A stretch of DNA of 30,941 nucleotides from SIG299 sp045531895 (GTDB taxonomy: Bacteria > Bacillota > Clostridia > Lachnospirales > Lachnospiraceae): NCBI GenBank assembly GCA_045531895.1, contig JAZSEW010000024.1, positions 1-30,941 on the forward strand, written 5' to 3'. Positions 6,468-16,400 of the stretch are shown one piece after another. The notes under the pieces were generated by a model. The model saw only the letters and a list, made by a program, of their open reading frames with translations, searched no databases and was not told the DNA's origin. Both the position numbers and the translations under genes were made by a program. Positions within the stretch are counted from its first letter, which is position 1, and the number at the start of each line of letters is the position of its first letter.

Positions 6468-8555
6468 ATGAGTTACAAGAGTTTTTCCATGGAACTGGCT
6501 GGCAGAACCCTCACTGTAGATGTGGGTCGTGTAGCAGCTCAGGCAAATGGTGCAGCATTCATGCACTATGGTGATACTGTTGTTCTTTCTACTGCAACAG
6601 CATCCGAAAAGCCACGTGATGGCATTGATTTCTTCCCTCTTTCCGTAGAGTACGAAGAAAAGTTATATTCCGTAGGTAAAATCCCTGGCGGTTTCACAAG
6701 AAGAGAAGGTAAGGCATCCGAAAATGCAATTCTTACTTCCCGTGTTATCGACCGTCCAATGCGTCCTTTATTCCCTAAGGACTATAGAAACGATGTTACC
6801 ATCAACAACATGGTTATGTCCGTAGACCCTGAGTGCAGCCCGGAACTTACTGCTATGCTCGGTTCCGCTATTGCAGTAGCAATTTCTGACATTCCGTTTG
6901 ACGGCCCATGTGCAACCACACAGGTTGGTATGATTGATGGCGAATTTGTTTTCAATCCAAATGCATCCCAGAATGCAGTTTCTGACTTAAAGTTAACCGT
7001 AGCTTCCACAAGAGACAAGGTTATCATGATTGAAGCCGGTGCTAATGAAATTCCGGAAGCAAAGATGATTGAAGCAATCTACGCTGCACATGCAGTAAAC
7101 CAGCAGGTTATCGAGTTTATTGACAAGATTGTTGCTGAATGCGGTAAGGCAAAGCATGAGTACACCAGCTGTGCAATTCCTGAAGAATTATTTGCAGCAA
7201 TCCGCGAAATCGTTCCTCCGGCAGAGATGGAAGTTGTTATGTTCGCAGAGCAGAAGCAGGTTCGTGAAGACAGAATCCGTGATTTAAAGGATAAGTTGGC
7301 AGAAGCATTTGCTGAAAATGAAGAATGGCTTCCGCTTATCGATGAAGCTGTTTACCAGTACGAAAAGAAGACGGTACGTAAGATGATTTTAAAGGATCAG
7401 AAGCGTCCGGATGGCCGTGCTATCAACCAGATTCGTCCGCTGGCTGCAGAAGTTGACATTGTACCTAGAGTACACGGTTCTGCTATGTTCACCAGAGGAC
7501 AGACACAGATTTGTAACGTAACTACTCTGGCACCTCTTTCCGAGGCCCAGAGATTAGATGGTCTTGATGAGTTCGAGACTTCTAAGAGATATATGCACCA
7601 CTATAACTTCCCTGCATACTCTGTAGGTGAAACTAAGGTTTCCAGAGGACCTGGTCGTCGTGAAATCGGACATGGTGCACTTGCTGAAAGAGCGTTAATT
7701 CCGGTTCTTCCAAGCGAAGAGGAATTTCCATATGCAATTCGTACCGTATCCGAGACTTTCGAGTCCAACGGTTCCACCTCCATGGCATCCACCTGTGCAT
7801 CCTGTATGTCCTTAATGGCTGCAGGCGTTCCAATCAAGAAGATGGTTGCAGGTATTTCCTGTGGTCTTGTTACCGGTGAAACAGATGATGATTACATCCT
7901 GTTAACCGATATTCAGGGTCTGGAAGACTTCTTCGGCGATATGGACTTTAAGGTAACCGGTACCGAAGACGGTATTACAGCAATCCAGATGGATATTAAG
8001 ATTCACGGTTTAACAAGACCTATCGTAGAAGGTGCAATTGCACGTTGCCGTGAAGCAAGAATGTTCATTATGGATACTTGCATGAAGCCTGCTATCGCAG
8101 AGCCAAGACCGGAGGTTGGTCCTTACGCTCCAAAGATTATCCAGATTCAGATTGACCCTGCTAAGATTGGTGAAGTGGTTGGTCAGAGAGGTAAGACTAT
8201 CAACGCTATCATCGAGCAGACCGGCGTTAAAATTGATATTACTGACGAAGGCGCTGTTTCTGTATGCGGTACTGATGCAGCTGCAATGGATAAGGCTGTA
8301 AAGTTAATTCAGATTATTGTTACCGATTTTGAAGAAGGTCAGGTATTAGAAGGCAAGGTAGTAAGCATTAAGGAATTTGGTGCTTTCCTTGAGTTTGCTC
8401 CTGGCAAGGAAGCTATGGTTCATATTTCCAAGGTTTCCAAGGAAAGAATTGATCGTGTAGAAGATGTTCTCACCTTAGGTGATGTGGTTAAGGCGGTTTG
8501 CCTTGGCAAGGACAAGATGGGCAGAGTATCTTTCAGTATCAAGGACGTTAAGTAA
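6468..8555 (+). CDS. pnp: Polyribonucleotide nucleotidyltransferase (PNPase)
   Basis: PNPase degrades RNA 3' to 5' by phosphorolysis as a ring-shaped trimer and takes part in mRNA turnover. The 695 residues match the usual family length. In order: first RNase PH domain (from residue 10), helical domain (about 240-310), second RNase PH domain (about 320-540, with TRGQTQ and the GRREIGHGALAERAL segment), a KH domain (about 550-610; GxxG loop GQRG at 572-575) and an S1 domain (about 620-692; EGKVVSIKEFGAFLEF, MVHISK). The start has TAAGGAGAG in front. It is followed by a terminator and then an M16 peptidase gene, an order also seen around pnp in Bacillus. The S15 gene rpsO, often just upstream of pnp, is not here. 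Confidence 0.98.
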   Translation: MSYKSFSMELAGRTLTVDVGRVAAQANGAAFMHYGDTVVLSTATASEKPRDGIDFFPLSVEYEEKLYSVGKIPGGFTRREGKASENAILTSRVIDRPMRPLFPKDYRNDVTINNMVMSVDPECSPELTAMLGSAIAVAISDIPFDGPCATTQVGMIDGEFVFNPNASQNAVSDLKLTVASTRDKVIMIEAGANEIPEAKMIEAIYAAHAVNQQVIEFIDKIVAECGKAKHEYTSCAIPEELFAAIREIVPPAEMEVVMFAEQKQVREDRIRDLKDKLAEAFAENEEWLPLIDEAVYQYEKKTVRKMILKDQKRPDGRAINQIRPLAAEVDIVPRVHGSAMFTRGQTQICNVTTLAPLSEAQRLDGLDEFETSKRYMHHYNFPAYSVGETKVSRGPGRREIGHGALAERALIPVLPSEEEFPYAIRTVSETFESNGSTSMASTCASCMSLMAAGVPIKKMVAGISCGLVTGETDDDYILLTDIQGLEDFFGDMDFKVTGTEDGITAIQMDIKIHGLTRPIVEGAIARCREARMFIMDTCMKPAIAEPRPEVGPYAPKIIQIQIDPAKIGEVVGQRGKTINAIIEQTGVKIDITDEGAVSVCGTDAAAMDKAVKLIQIIVTDFEEGQVLEGKVVSIKEFGAFLEFAPGKEAMVHISKVSKERIDRVEDVLTLGDVVKAVCLGKDKMGRVSFSIKDVK

Positions 8556-8565
8556 GAAAAAACAG

Positions 8566-8606
8566 TAAGGGGTTTTTGCAATGGAGCGAAAACCCCTAAA
8601 ATTTTT
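8566..8606 (+). terminator. Intrinsic terminator or attenuator after pnp
   Basis: AGGGGTTTT (8568-8576) pairs with AAAACCCCT (8589-8597), followed by AAAATTTTT. It sits between pnp and the M16 peptidase gene and probably lowers, rather than abolishes, read-through, since no clear promoter follows. Confidence 0.8.
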
Positions 8607-8627
8607 AGTCAGGAAAGAAGTTCAAAT

Positions 8628-9899
8628 ATGATAAAAACCTTTGAATTAGAAAACGGAATCCGTGTGGTGTTAGAACCAATGAGTCACTTGCGCACCGTAT
8701 CCTTTGGTGTATGGGTGAAGGTGGGTTCTGTAAATGAAACAATAAAAAATAACGGTATTTCCCATGTGATTGAGCACTGCCTGTTTAAAGGGACAACGTC
8801 AAGAACAGCAAAGCAGCTGGCGGATGAGATTTCTGCTATCGGTGACCAACTAAATGCCTTCACCGGTAAGGAATGTACGGCCTTTTATGGCGTGACATTA
8901 ACGGAATATCTGCCGAAAATGATGGAGCTGGTGGGAGATATGATTCAGAACTCCACCTTTGAGGAGGAGCCTCTTTCTAAGGAATTGGGCGTTATTTTAG
9001 AAGAAATCGACATGTACGATGATTCACCGGAGGATCTGGTGCACGAGTTACTGGAGAAAAACGTCTGGAAGAATCATGCGTTAGGATATATTATTTCCGG
9101 AGAGAAGTCGATTGTTTCCGGCATGACAAGGGAACAGATTTTGGATTATATGAAGCTTCACTATTGTGGAAACAATATGGTGATTTCTATTGCGGGAAAT
9201 TATGAGGAACAGGAAGTAGTAGAAGATTTAAAACGTTATTTTGAAGCGATTCCGCGCTTTGGCTCAGGAAACAATGCAAATCATGATGCAGATACGATAC
9301 CTGAATTTCAGCGATGCCTTTGTGAACGAAAAAAGGATGTGGAACAGTTATATATGAATCTGGCATTTTCTACCATGGATGAACGGGATGAGGAACGTCA
9401 TGTTCAGATTATGGCAAATGCTCTGCTTGGTGGAAGTAACAATTCCAGATTGTTTCAGCAGGTAAGAGAGGAACTTGGCCTGGCATATTCGGTGTATTCC
9501 TATTCCAGTCTGTACAGGTATGCAGGACTGTTTCATATTGATGTGATTGTGAACCCTGCCAATGCAATTATTGTGTATGAAAAATTAGCAGAAATTTTAA
9601 AGGAATTTTCAAGTACTGCAATCGGAAAGGAAGAACTGGAGAGTTTGTATACCCAGCTTCGGATTGAAATGATTATGGGTAGTGAAAGTGCGAGAAACCG
9701 CATGGAACGCAATGCCAAGGCGTTGCTTATGCATAACAGGATTGTGCCCTTAGAAGAAACACTGGAAAAGCTTTCGAAGGTTACTGCGGAGGATATCCGG
9801 GCTTTTGGAGCAAAGTATTTTGTGTTATCCAAAGCAGGAATCTGTATGGTAGGGGATATTTCAAAAGAAGCGCAAACCATGAAGAAGCTTTGGCAATAA
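8628..9899 (+). CDS. M16 family zinc metallopeptidase (MlpA/YmxG-like)
   Basis: This is a cytoplasmic M16 (pitrilysin/insulinase-type) zinc peptidase of 423 residues. The inverted zinc motif HVIEH is at residues 46-50 (His46, Glu49 and His50). The third ligand is probably Glu126 in LEEIDMYDD, 76 residues after His50, the classical distance. The C-terminal half has the second, inactive-type M16 domain, including GGSNNSRLFQQVREELGLAYSVYS (the RxxxELGLaY segment that closes the active site). CAGGAAAGAAG precedes the ATG. The position after pnp matches mlpA in Bacillus subtilis, where the gene product has been linked to regulation of secreted protease. The natural substrate is unknown. Confidence 0.92.
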   Translation: MIKTFELENGIRVVLEPMSHLRTVSFGVWVKVGSVNETIKNNGISHVIEHCLFKGTTSRTAKQLADEISAIGDQLNAFTGKECTAFYGVTLTEYLPKMMELVGDMIQNSTFEEEPLSKELGVILEEIDMYDDSPEDLVHELLEKNVWKNHALGYIISGEKSIVSGMTREQILDYMKLHYCGNNMVISIAGNYEEQEVVEDLKRYFEAIPRFGSGNNANHDADTIPEFQRCLCERKKDVEQLYMNLAFSTMDERDEERHVQIMANALLGGSNNSRLFQQVREELGLAYSVYSYSSLYRYAGLFHIDVIVNPANAIIVYEKLAEILKEFSSTAIGKEELESLYTQLRIEMIMGSESARNRMERNAKALLMHNRIVPLEETLEKLSKVTAEDIRAFGAKYFVLSKAGICMVGDISKEAQTMKKLWQ

Positions 9900-9910
9900 A
9901 TAATTAAGGA

Positions 9911-9964
9911 GAGCTCTAAAATAGCAGAAATCTGCTTGACGATATGAGCTCTTTACTTTAAAAT
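9911..9964 (+). promoter_or_regulatory. Promoter of the O-acetylhomoserine sulfhydrylase gene with overlapping palindromes
   Basis: TTGACG (9936-9941), a 17-bp spacer and TAAAAT (9959-9964) form a strong promoter. AGCAGA-AA-TCTGCT (9923-9936) is a perfect inverted repeat ending on the -35 box, and GAGCTC occurs on both sides (9911-9916 and 9946-9951). This layout suggests a repressor site. The leader, about 65 nt, is too short for a SAM riboswitch. Confidence 0.7.
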
Positions 9965-10036
9965 AGTAGTATTATGATTATTGTGGGATTTGTATCCCTG
10001 TAAAAATAAAAGCATATATTTGGGAGGAGAATTGAC

Positions 10037-11299
10037 ATGAGAAAAAATACAATGTGTGTCCAGGGTGGATATGAACCAAAAAATGGCGAGCCGAGAGTAA
10101 CTCCGATTTGCCAGAGTACAACTTATAAGTATGATAGCAGTGAAACTGTCGGTAAGCTGTTTGATTTGGAAGAAGACGGTTTCTTTTATACACGTATAGC
10201 AAATCCTACGGTAGATGTAGTGGAAAAGAAGATTGCCATGTTAGAGGGTGGCGTGGGTGCTATGTGCACTTCCTCCGGTCAGGCTGCTACCATGATTTCA
10301 ATTATGAATATTTGTGAAGCAGGGGACCATATGATTTCTACAGCCGCCATTTACGGTGGTACCATGAACCTGTTTTCTGTAACATTTAAGAAGTTTGGCA
10401 TTGATGTGACTTTCGTTGATCCGGATATTTCCGCAGAGGATTTGCAGAAGGAAATCAAGGAGAATACCAAGCTGATTTTCTCTGAGACTCTTTCAAACCC
10501 TTCTTTAGTAGTTTGTGATATTGAAAAGTTTGCCAAAGTGGCTCACGAAAATGGTATTCCGCTTATTATTGATAATACCTTTGCTACAGCAATGCTGTGT
10601 CGTCCGTTCGATTTTGGTGCGGATATTGTGGTTCATTCCACGTCCAAGTATTTAGATGGACATGCAACTGCTCTTGGCGGTGTGATTGTTGACAGTGGTA
10701 AGTTCCCTTGGGATAATGGTAAGTTCCCTGGTCTTTCCACACCGGATGAGTCTTATCATGGTATGGTGTATACCAGAGACTGCGGTAAGGCAGCATACAT
10801 AACAAAGGCAAGAGTGCAGCTGATGAGAGATTTAGGTTCCACACCGGCGCCTCAGAATGCTTTTTATTTAAATCTTGGATTAGAGACCCTTCATCTTCGT
10901 ATGGAGCGTCATTGCTCGAATGCGTTAGCAGTGGCCAAGTGGTTAGAGCAGAATGAAAATGTAGCATGGGTAAACTACCCGGGCTTAGAGAGCAATAAAT
11001 ATCATGCATTGGCAGAAAAATATCTGCCAAATGGTACCAGTGGTGTTATTTCCTTTGGTGTCAAGGGCGGAAGAGAAGCAGCCATGAAGTTTATGGACAG
11101 TTTAAAATTGGCAGCTATTGTGGTGCATGTGGCAGACCTTAGAACAAGCGTACTGCATCCTGCAAGTACCACACACCGCCAGCTGACGGATGAACAGCTG
11201 GTAGCGGCTGGTGTTGGTGCTGATTTAGTAAGAATGTCTATCGGTATTGAGGATATTGCTGACATTCTGGAAGATTTAGAACAGGCATTTCGTGCCTAG
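10037..11299 (+). CDS. metY: O-acetylhomoserine aminocarboxypropyltransferase (O-acetylhomoserine sulfhydrylase)
   Basis: This is a PLP enzyme of the Cys/Met metabolism family that joins O-acetylhomoserine with sulfide to give homocysteine (direct sulfhydrylation) on the way to methionine. The 420 residues match the family length. The PLP lysine is Lys204 in VVHSTSKYLDGHATALGG. Other family signatures are the FYTRIANPTVDVVEKKIAMLEGG block, SSGQAAT, and the C-terminal LRTSVLHPASTTHRQL that shapes the substrate site. The length and the region around KFPWDNGKFPGL fit MetY better than the shorter cystathionine gamma-synthase or MetZ. GGGAGGAG lies before the ATG. It has its own promoter and no partner from the pathway nearby. 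Confidence 0.93.
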   Translation: MRKNTMCVQGGYEPKNGEPRVTPICQSTTYKYDSSETVGKLFDLEEDGFFYTRIANPTVDVVEKKIAMLEGGVGAMCTSSGQAATMISIMNICEAGDHMISTAAIYGGTMNLFSVTFKKFGIDVTFVDPDISAEDLQKEIKENTKLIFSETLSNPSLVVCDIEKFAKVAHENGIPLIIDNTFATAMLCRPFDFGADIVVHSTSKYLDGHATALGGVIVDSGKFPWDNGKFPGLSTPDESYHGMVYTRDCGKAAYITKARVQLMRDLGSTPAPQNAFYLNLGLETLHLRMERHCSNALAVAKWLEQNENVAWVNYPGLESNKYHALAEKYLPNGTSGVISFGVKGGREAAMKFMDSLKLAAIVVHVADLRTSVLHPASTTHRQLTDEQLVAAGVGADLVRMSIGIEDIADILEDLEQAFRA

Positions 11300-11364
11300 A
11301 TAGTTACAAAGGAATAAGGTACAGACATAGATAAAATTTCAGGGAAGGAACCCGGGAGGAATTT

Positions 11365-13410
11365 ATGCAAAAAGGAGTTTTGGGAGTACTATTTATAGTG
11401 GTGGCAATGGTTATTTTTGCCATTGCGATGCAGTGCAGAAAGCGCAGAGAAAACATGGCCGATATTACTGGAAAAGTCTGCCTGTTTGCGTCATGCACTG
11501 TACTGTGCACTTCCATAACTCTGCTTACTAATCATCCCATGGCTATGTCAATTGCATACAGTCTGCAATATGTTTTTATTGCCGTACTGATGTATTTACT
11601 TCTTCTTTATACGGTTCGACTGGCAAATTTTAAAGAAATAAAGCCGGTATTTCATGTACTTATTGTTGTTCTTGTGTTGGCAGATATTATAGTACTTTTG
11701 ATAAATCCCTGGACCAATTGGGCTTTGGAGTACAGAGAAATAATTTACAACGGCGATTTATATTTTAAGTTTATTCCGAAAACGGGATATATTTACCACA
11801 TGATTTTATCTTATTCCCTTGCCGGGGATATTGGGGCAGCATTGATTTACAGATGTCGTAAAGTACCGCTTGTTTATGCGGGAAGATATATGCTGGAACT
11901 GGCAACGTTAGTGATTATTGCTGTGTCAAACCTGCTGTTTTTGATTACTCCATTACCGGTAGATATTACGAGTTTGTTATTTGCGGTTACTGCAGTTGTG
12001 GCATATCGTATTGCTTTGGAGTATCGTCCAAGATTTTTGCGGAAGCAGGCAAGATATCTGATGGCAAATAAGCTTCCGGAGCCAATTGTTTTATTTGATA
12101 TAAATGATTTGCTGGCTGATTTTAACAGCGAAGCGGTGGAAAAATTTAATTTGCAGGAGTCAGATTTATGTAAAATGACACGGGAGCACTTTGAAACAAA
12201 TATTCTACAGTTGGAGTACGAAGAAGATCCGGACACGGGTTTGAACAGAGAACTGGTGTTACAGAAACAATACGCAGAAATCAATTACCTGCTGACCTTG
12301 AGAAATCTGAAATCACGACGAGGCCTCAGCATGGGGAAAATGTATGTGTTTCAGGATGTTACCAAGCAGAAGATGATGTACAATGCTTTGGAAAATATGT
12401 CTGCTTATGATTCGCTGACTGGATTCTACACTGGTAGAATATTTAAAAACAAGCTGGAGGAATGGGATAAAGAACCGGAAGAATATGTTGTGGCTGTTTG
12501 TAATATTGCCGGAATGAAGCTTATTAATTCTTTTTATGATAGAAAAATAGGAAGTAGCGTGATTCAAAAGATGTCAGAGGAGCTTCGGACAGTACTGCCG
12601 GAGGATTCCCTGATTTGTTATGCGGAGGATGACAGCACTGTAATTGTGACAAAGGGAACTACGGAGGAACAGATGAATCTCTATCTTTCCAATGTGGCAA
12701 GAAAGCTGAAAAAGAGAGGCTTGCATAATAACATACCGGTATTTTTCAACTTTGGTATTGCACGCAGAGAAAATACGGCGGTTTCTGTAGTGGAATATCT
12801 GAAATATGCCGTTATGGATATGCTGCTTAAAAAAGGTCGGAATGGTGCAGAACAAAAGCGTGAAATGACAAAAGCGCTGACAGAGGAATATTTCAGGAAT
12901 GAATATGAATCAGTGGAACATATTAGCCGGCTGAAAGAACTTGCAGGTGGCATGGCGGACAAGCTCGGACTTTCTGAAACAGAGAAAGAAAAGCTTAATC
13001 TGTTGTGTTGCTATCATGATATCGGAAGAGTAAAAACGAGAGAAGAAGTATGGAGTCGGGCAGCGGTGATAACCAGAGATGAATTGGATATTGTGAAGCT
13101 GCACTCAATTACAGGATATCAGATTGTACAGGAAATGAAGCTGGAGCATGATATTGCGGAGTTGGTGCTGTTTCACCATGAAAACTACGACGGAAGCGGT
13201 TATCCATATGGTCTTTCCGGTGAAAAAATTCCATTACTTGCCCGGATACTGGCCATTGTAGATTCGTATGATGTTATGGTAAATGACCAATTGTATAAAG
13301 GTGCAGTGACAGAAGATAAGGCACTGGAAGAACTGCACCGGTATGCCGGAACACAGTTTGATCCGGTACTGGTACAGAAGTTTGAGGAGTGTCTGAAAGA
13401 GAGAAAGTAA
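11365..13410 (+). CDS. Membrane HD-GYP domain protein with PAS and degenerate GGDEF domains (putative cyclic di-GMP phosphodiesterase)
   Basis: This 681-residue sensor-like protein has about seven N-terminal membrane helices (residues 1-220, like the 7TM input domain of some histidine kinases). Next comes a PAS-like segment (about 225-335), then a GGDEF-like domain (about 340-505) that starts with the normal YDSLTGFYTGR but has AEDDS where GGDEF should be, so it should not make cyclic di-GMP. The C-terminal HD-GYP domain (about 515-681) keeps His551-Asp552 (YHDIGR), HHENYDGSGYP at 604-614 (Gly612-Tyr613-Pro614) and the ARILAIVDSYD metal motif, and so looks active. Expected role: signal-controlled hydrolysis of cyclic di-GMP or a related dinucleotide. 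It ends 17 bp before ftsK, so they may share a transcript. GGGAGGAA precedes the ATG. Confidence 0.88.
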   Translation: MQKGVLGVLFIVVAMVIFAIAMQCRKRRENMADITGKVCLFASCTVLCTSITLLTNHPMAMSIAYSLQYVFIAVLMYLLLLYTVRLANFKEIKPVFHVLIVVLVLADIIVLLINPWTNWALEYREIIYNGDLYFKFIPKTGYIYHMILSYSLAGDIGAALIYRCRKVPLVYAGRYMLELATLVIIAVSNLLFLITPLPVDITSLLFAVTAVVAYRIALEYRPRFLRKQARYLMANKLPEPIVLFDINDLLADFNSEAVEKFNLQESDLCKMTREHFETNILQLEYEEDPDTGLNRELVLQKQYAEINYLLTLRNLKSRRGLSMGKMYVFQDVTKQKMMYNALENMSAYDSLTGFYTGRIFKNKLEEWDKEPEEYVVAVCNIAGMKLINSFYDRKIGSSVIQKMSEELRTVLPEDSLICYAEDDSTVIVTKGTTEEQMNLYLSNVARKLKKRGLHNNIPVFFNFGIARRENTAVSVVEYLKYAVMDMLLKKGRNGAEQKREMTKALTEEYFRNEYESVEHISRLKELAGGMADKLGLSETEKEKLNLLCCYHDIGRVKTREEVWSRAAVITRDELDIVKLHSITGYQIVQEMKLEHDIAELVLFHHENYDGSGYPYGLSGEKIPLLARILAIVDSYDVMVNDQLYKGAVTEDKALEELHRYAGTQFDPVLVQKFEECLKERK

Positions 13411-13427
13411 AGGAAGGTTCTGTGGAT

Positions 13428-16400
13428 ATGGCAGCGAATAATTTGAAAAAATCTGCGGGAGCGGTAACAAAAAAAACTACAGAAAAGAAAGCAACCGGAA
13501 CCGGTGCAAAAACAGGCAAAAAAACTTCTGCCAAAAATACGCGTGGGACAAAGACGGTGGAGGTAAAGCAGGTGCCAAAAGAAGAATTGGTTCCTGAACT
13601 GAGCAATGAACTGGTACTTCTGATTACGCTGGTGGTTTCAGTGTTATTGTTTTTGAGTAATTTCAGCCTGAGTGGCAAGGTTGGCGAGGTTATTAATCAG
13701 GTAACGTTCGGTCTCTTTGGTATTCTGGCGTATATTATTCCGTTCTTTTTGTTTTTTGGAATTGCATTTTATCTGGCAAACAAAGAGAGCAACAGACGTT
13801 ATGTAGTTAAGCTGGTGGCTTCCATCGGCTTATTTGCCATTGTTGCAGCCGTAATACAGCTGGTATTCGGTGAAACTACCGGTGTGAAATTTCTGGAGTA
13901 TTACAAAACCTGTGCGACGACAAAGTCAGGAGGCGGTCTGCTTGGCGGAGCTCTTTGCTGGGTAATGACACCATTGTTTGGAAGGGTGGGTACCTATGTT
14001 GTTTTAATTGCCCTTGCTTTACTTTGTATTATGATTCTGACAGGTAAGGCGCTATTTGCTGTTTTGGCTGAAATTAGCGGAAAAGAGCTTGAGAAACAGA
14101 AGGAATTGTATAAAATTCGTTCAGAGGAACGGAAGGTTATGCGGGAGGAGCAGCGGATTCTGAAAGAAGAACAGATGCAGCAGAGAGAAGAGCAGCTTCG
14201 GGCAAGACAGGAGGAGTTTGAATTAACTCGAAGTAAAGCCCAGAGCTTTTTGCTTCCAAACGAGGGACCAAAACCGGAGTCGCCAAAGAAGGAATTGAAG
14301 CGTAATTTCTTTGGTGGATTTTCATCTACAGACCCTGTAGGAAAAGAGGAAGAAGTGGTTCAAAATGATGATTCTACTGCTGCAGAACGCTCTGGCGTTA
14401 TGCAGGAGTTAGAGCATCTGGATAAAGAAATCGAGGAATTAATTTATACCGGTAACTTCCAGCCATCCCAGGATACCGTTGATACAGTAAACAGTATTTA
14501 TGAGGAAGAACTTCGTAAAAAGTTTGGTAACGTGCAGAACTCATCGATTCGTGAAGTTACACCGGTAAGAGAAATCACACCGGTAAGAGAGGCGGATTTA
14601 TTAAATAAAACCATACCGGCAGAAGAGAATATTTCCGAGAATGCGGAAACTGTAGTAAAAGCAGTGACTAAACCGTTTGTATGGCCTGCAAAGGAGCCGG
14701 AATCTGTAAAAAATCCGGAACCTCGCAGTGAGGAACCGTTTGAACCAAGCTTTTCCGAACAGGCATTGTCAGATAAGCGTCAGCCTGAAAGTCCGGTGGC
14801 AAAGGAAGCCTTTGCTCATGCGGCATACGGTGTTCCAACCAAGAAGGATACTGAGGATAAGAAAGAAATTGAAGAGATAAAAGCAGCAAATAAACCAACG
14901 GCAGAGGATGTTGCTGAGGTGGCGGAAGCAGCAGAGGCTGCTCAGGAAGAAACTATTCCGGAATATCAGTTTCCACCGATTGATTTACTGTCCCGTCCTG
15001 TAGTAAAGAGTACGGGAAATGCGGAGGAGGAACTGCGGCAGACAGCAGAAAAATTGAGAAGTACATTAGAAAGCTTTGGTGTGCGTGTTACTATTAACAA
15101 TGCCAGCCGTGGACCGGCGGTAACAAGATATGAACTACAGCCGGAGCAGGGTGTCAAGGTCAGCAAAATTACCGGTCTGGCAGATGATATCAAGTTAAAT
15201 CTGGCGGCGGCAGATGTGCGTATTGAAGCACCGATTCCGGGCAAGGCAGCGGTTGGTATTGAGGTTCCGAATAAGGAGAATACCGCGGTTATGCTGAGGG
15301 AATTAATTGAGTCTCCGGAGTTTATTAACCATGGTTCCAACATCGCCTTTACGGTTGGTAAGGACATTGGCGGACAAAATATTGTGGCAGATATCGGTAA
15401 AATGCCGCACCTGCTGATTGCCGGTTCTACCGGTTCCGGTAAGTCGGTTTGTATCAATACAATAATTATGAGCATTTTGTATAAGGCGCATCCAAATGAT
15501 GTAAAGCTTATCATGGTAGACCCGAAGGTAGTGGAACTCAGTGTATATAATGGTATTCCACACCTGCTGATTCCGGTTGTGACCGATCCGAAAAAGGCTT
15601 CGGCGGCACTTAACTGGGCAGTTACGGAAATGCTGGATCGCTATGACAAGTTTGCGGCGCTGAGTGTCCGCGATTTAAAGGGCTATAACGAACGTGTAGA
15701 GGAAGCAGCAAAAGAAGGCCATGTGGATGAACGATTCCCAAGACTTCCACAGATTGTTATTATTGTAGACGAGCTTGCCGACCTGATGATGGTTGCACCG
15801 GGGGAAGTGGAAGATGCAATCTGCCGTCTGGCACAGATGGCGAGAGCAGCAGGTTTACATTTAATCCTGGCAACCCAGAGACCGTCTGTAAATGTTATTA
15901 CCGGTCTGATTAAGGCTAATGTGCCGTCCAGAGTTGCTTTTGCGGTATCTTCCGGTATTGACTCCAGAACGATTCTGGACTCTGTTGGTGCAGAAAAACT
16001 GCTCGGTAAAGGTGATATGTTGTTCTTCCCATCCGGTTATCCGAAGCCGGTGCGTATTCAGGGAGCTTTTGTTTCTGATAAGGAAGTCAGTCAGGTTGTG
16101 GAATTCTTAAAGGGACAGAACATCGGAACGGCAGGGTACAGCGAAGAAATTACAAAGAAGATTGCAAGTGGTGCAGGGGCAGAAACAACAGGCCCTGCAG
16201 CAGCCGGAACTGCCGACAATGGTAAAGATGAATATTTTGCAGAGGCGGGACGTGTTATTATTGAAAAAGATAAAGCTTCTATTGGCATGCTGCAAAGAGT
16301 CTATAAAATCGGTTTCAATCGTGCGGCAAGAATTATGGACCAGTTGTCCGAAGCCGGTGTAGTAGGACCGGAGGAGGGAACGAAGCCACGGAAGATTTTA

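Noticed and set aside
9965..10036. Possible SAM or T-box riboswitch upstream of metY
   Set aside because: The leader after the promoter is only about 65 nt, with no T-box or S-box core and no terminator.
10584..11030. 148-codon open frame on the minus strand inside metY
   Set aside because: Antisense to a strongly conserved enzyme gene, no ribosome-binding site and no family-like composition; an artefact of codon bias.
14966..15514. 182-codon open frame on the minus strand inside ftsK
   Set aside because: Mirror of the conserved FtsK motor domain; no start signal and no recognisable protein features.
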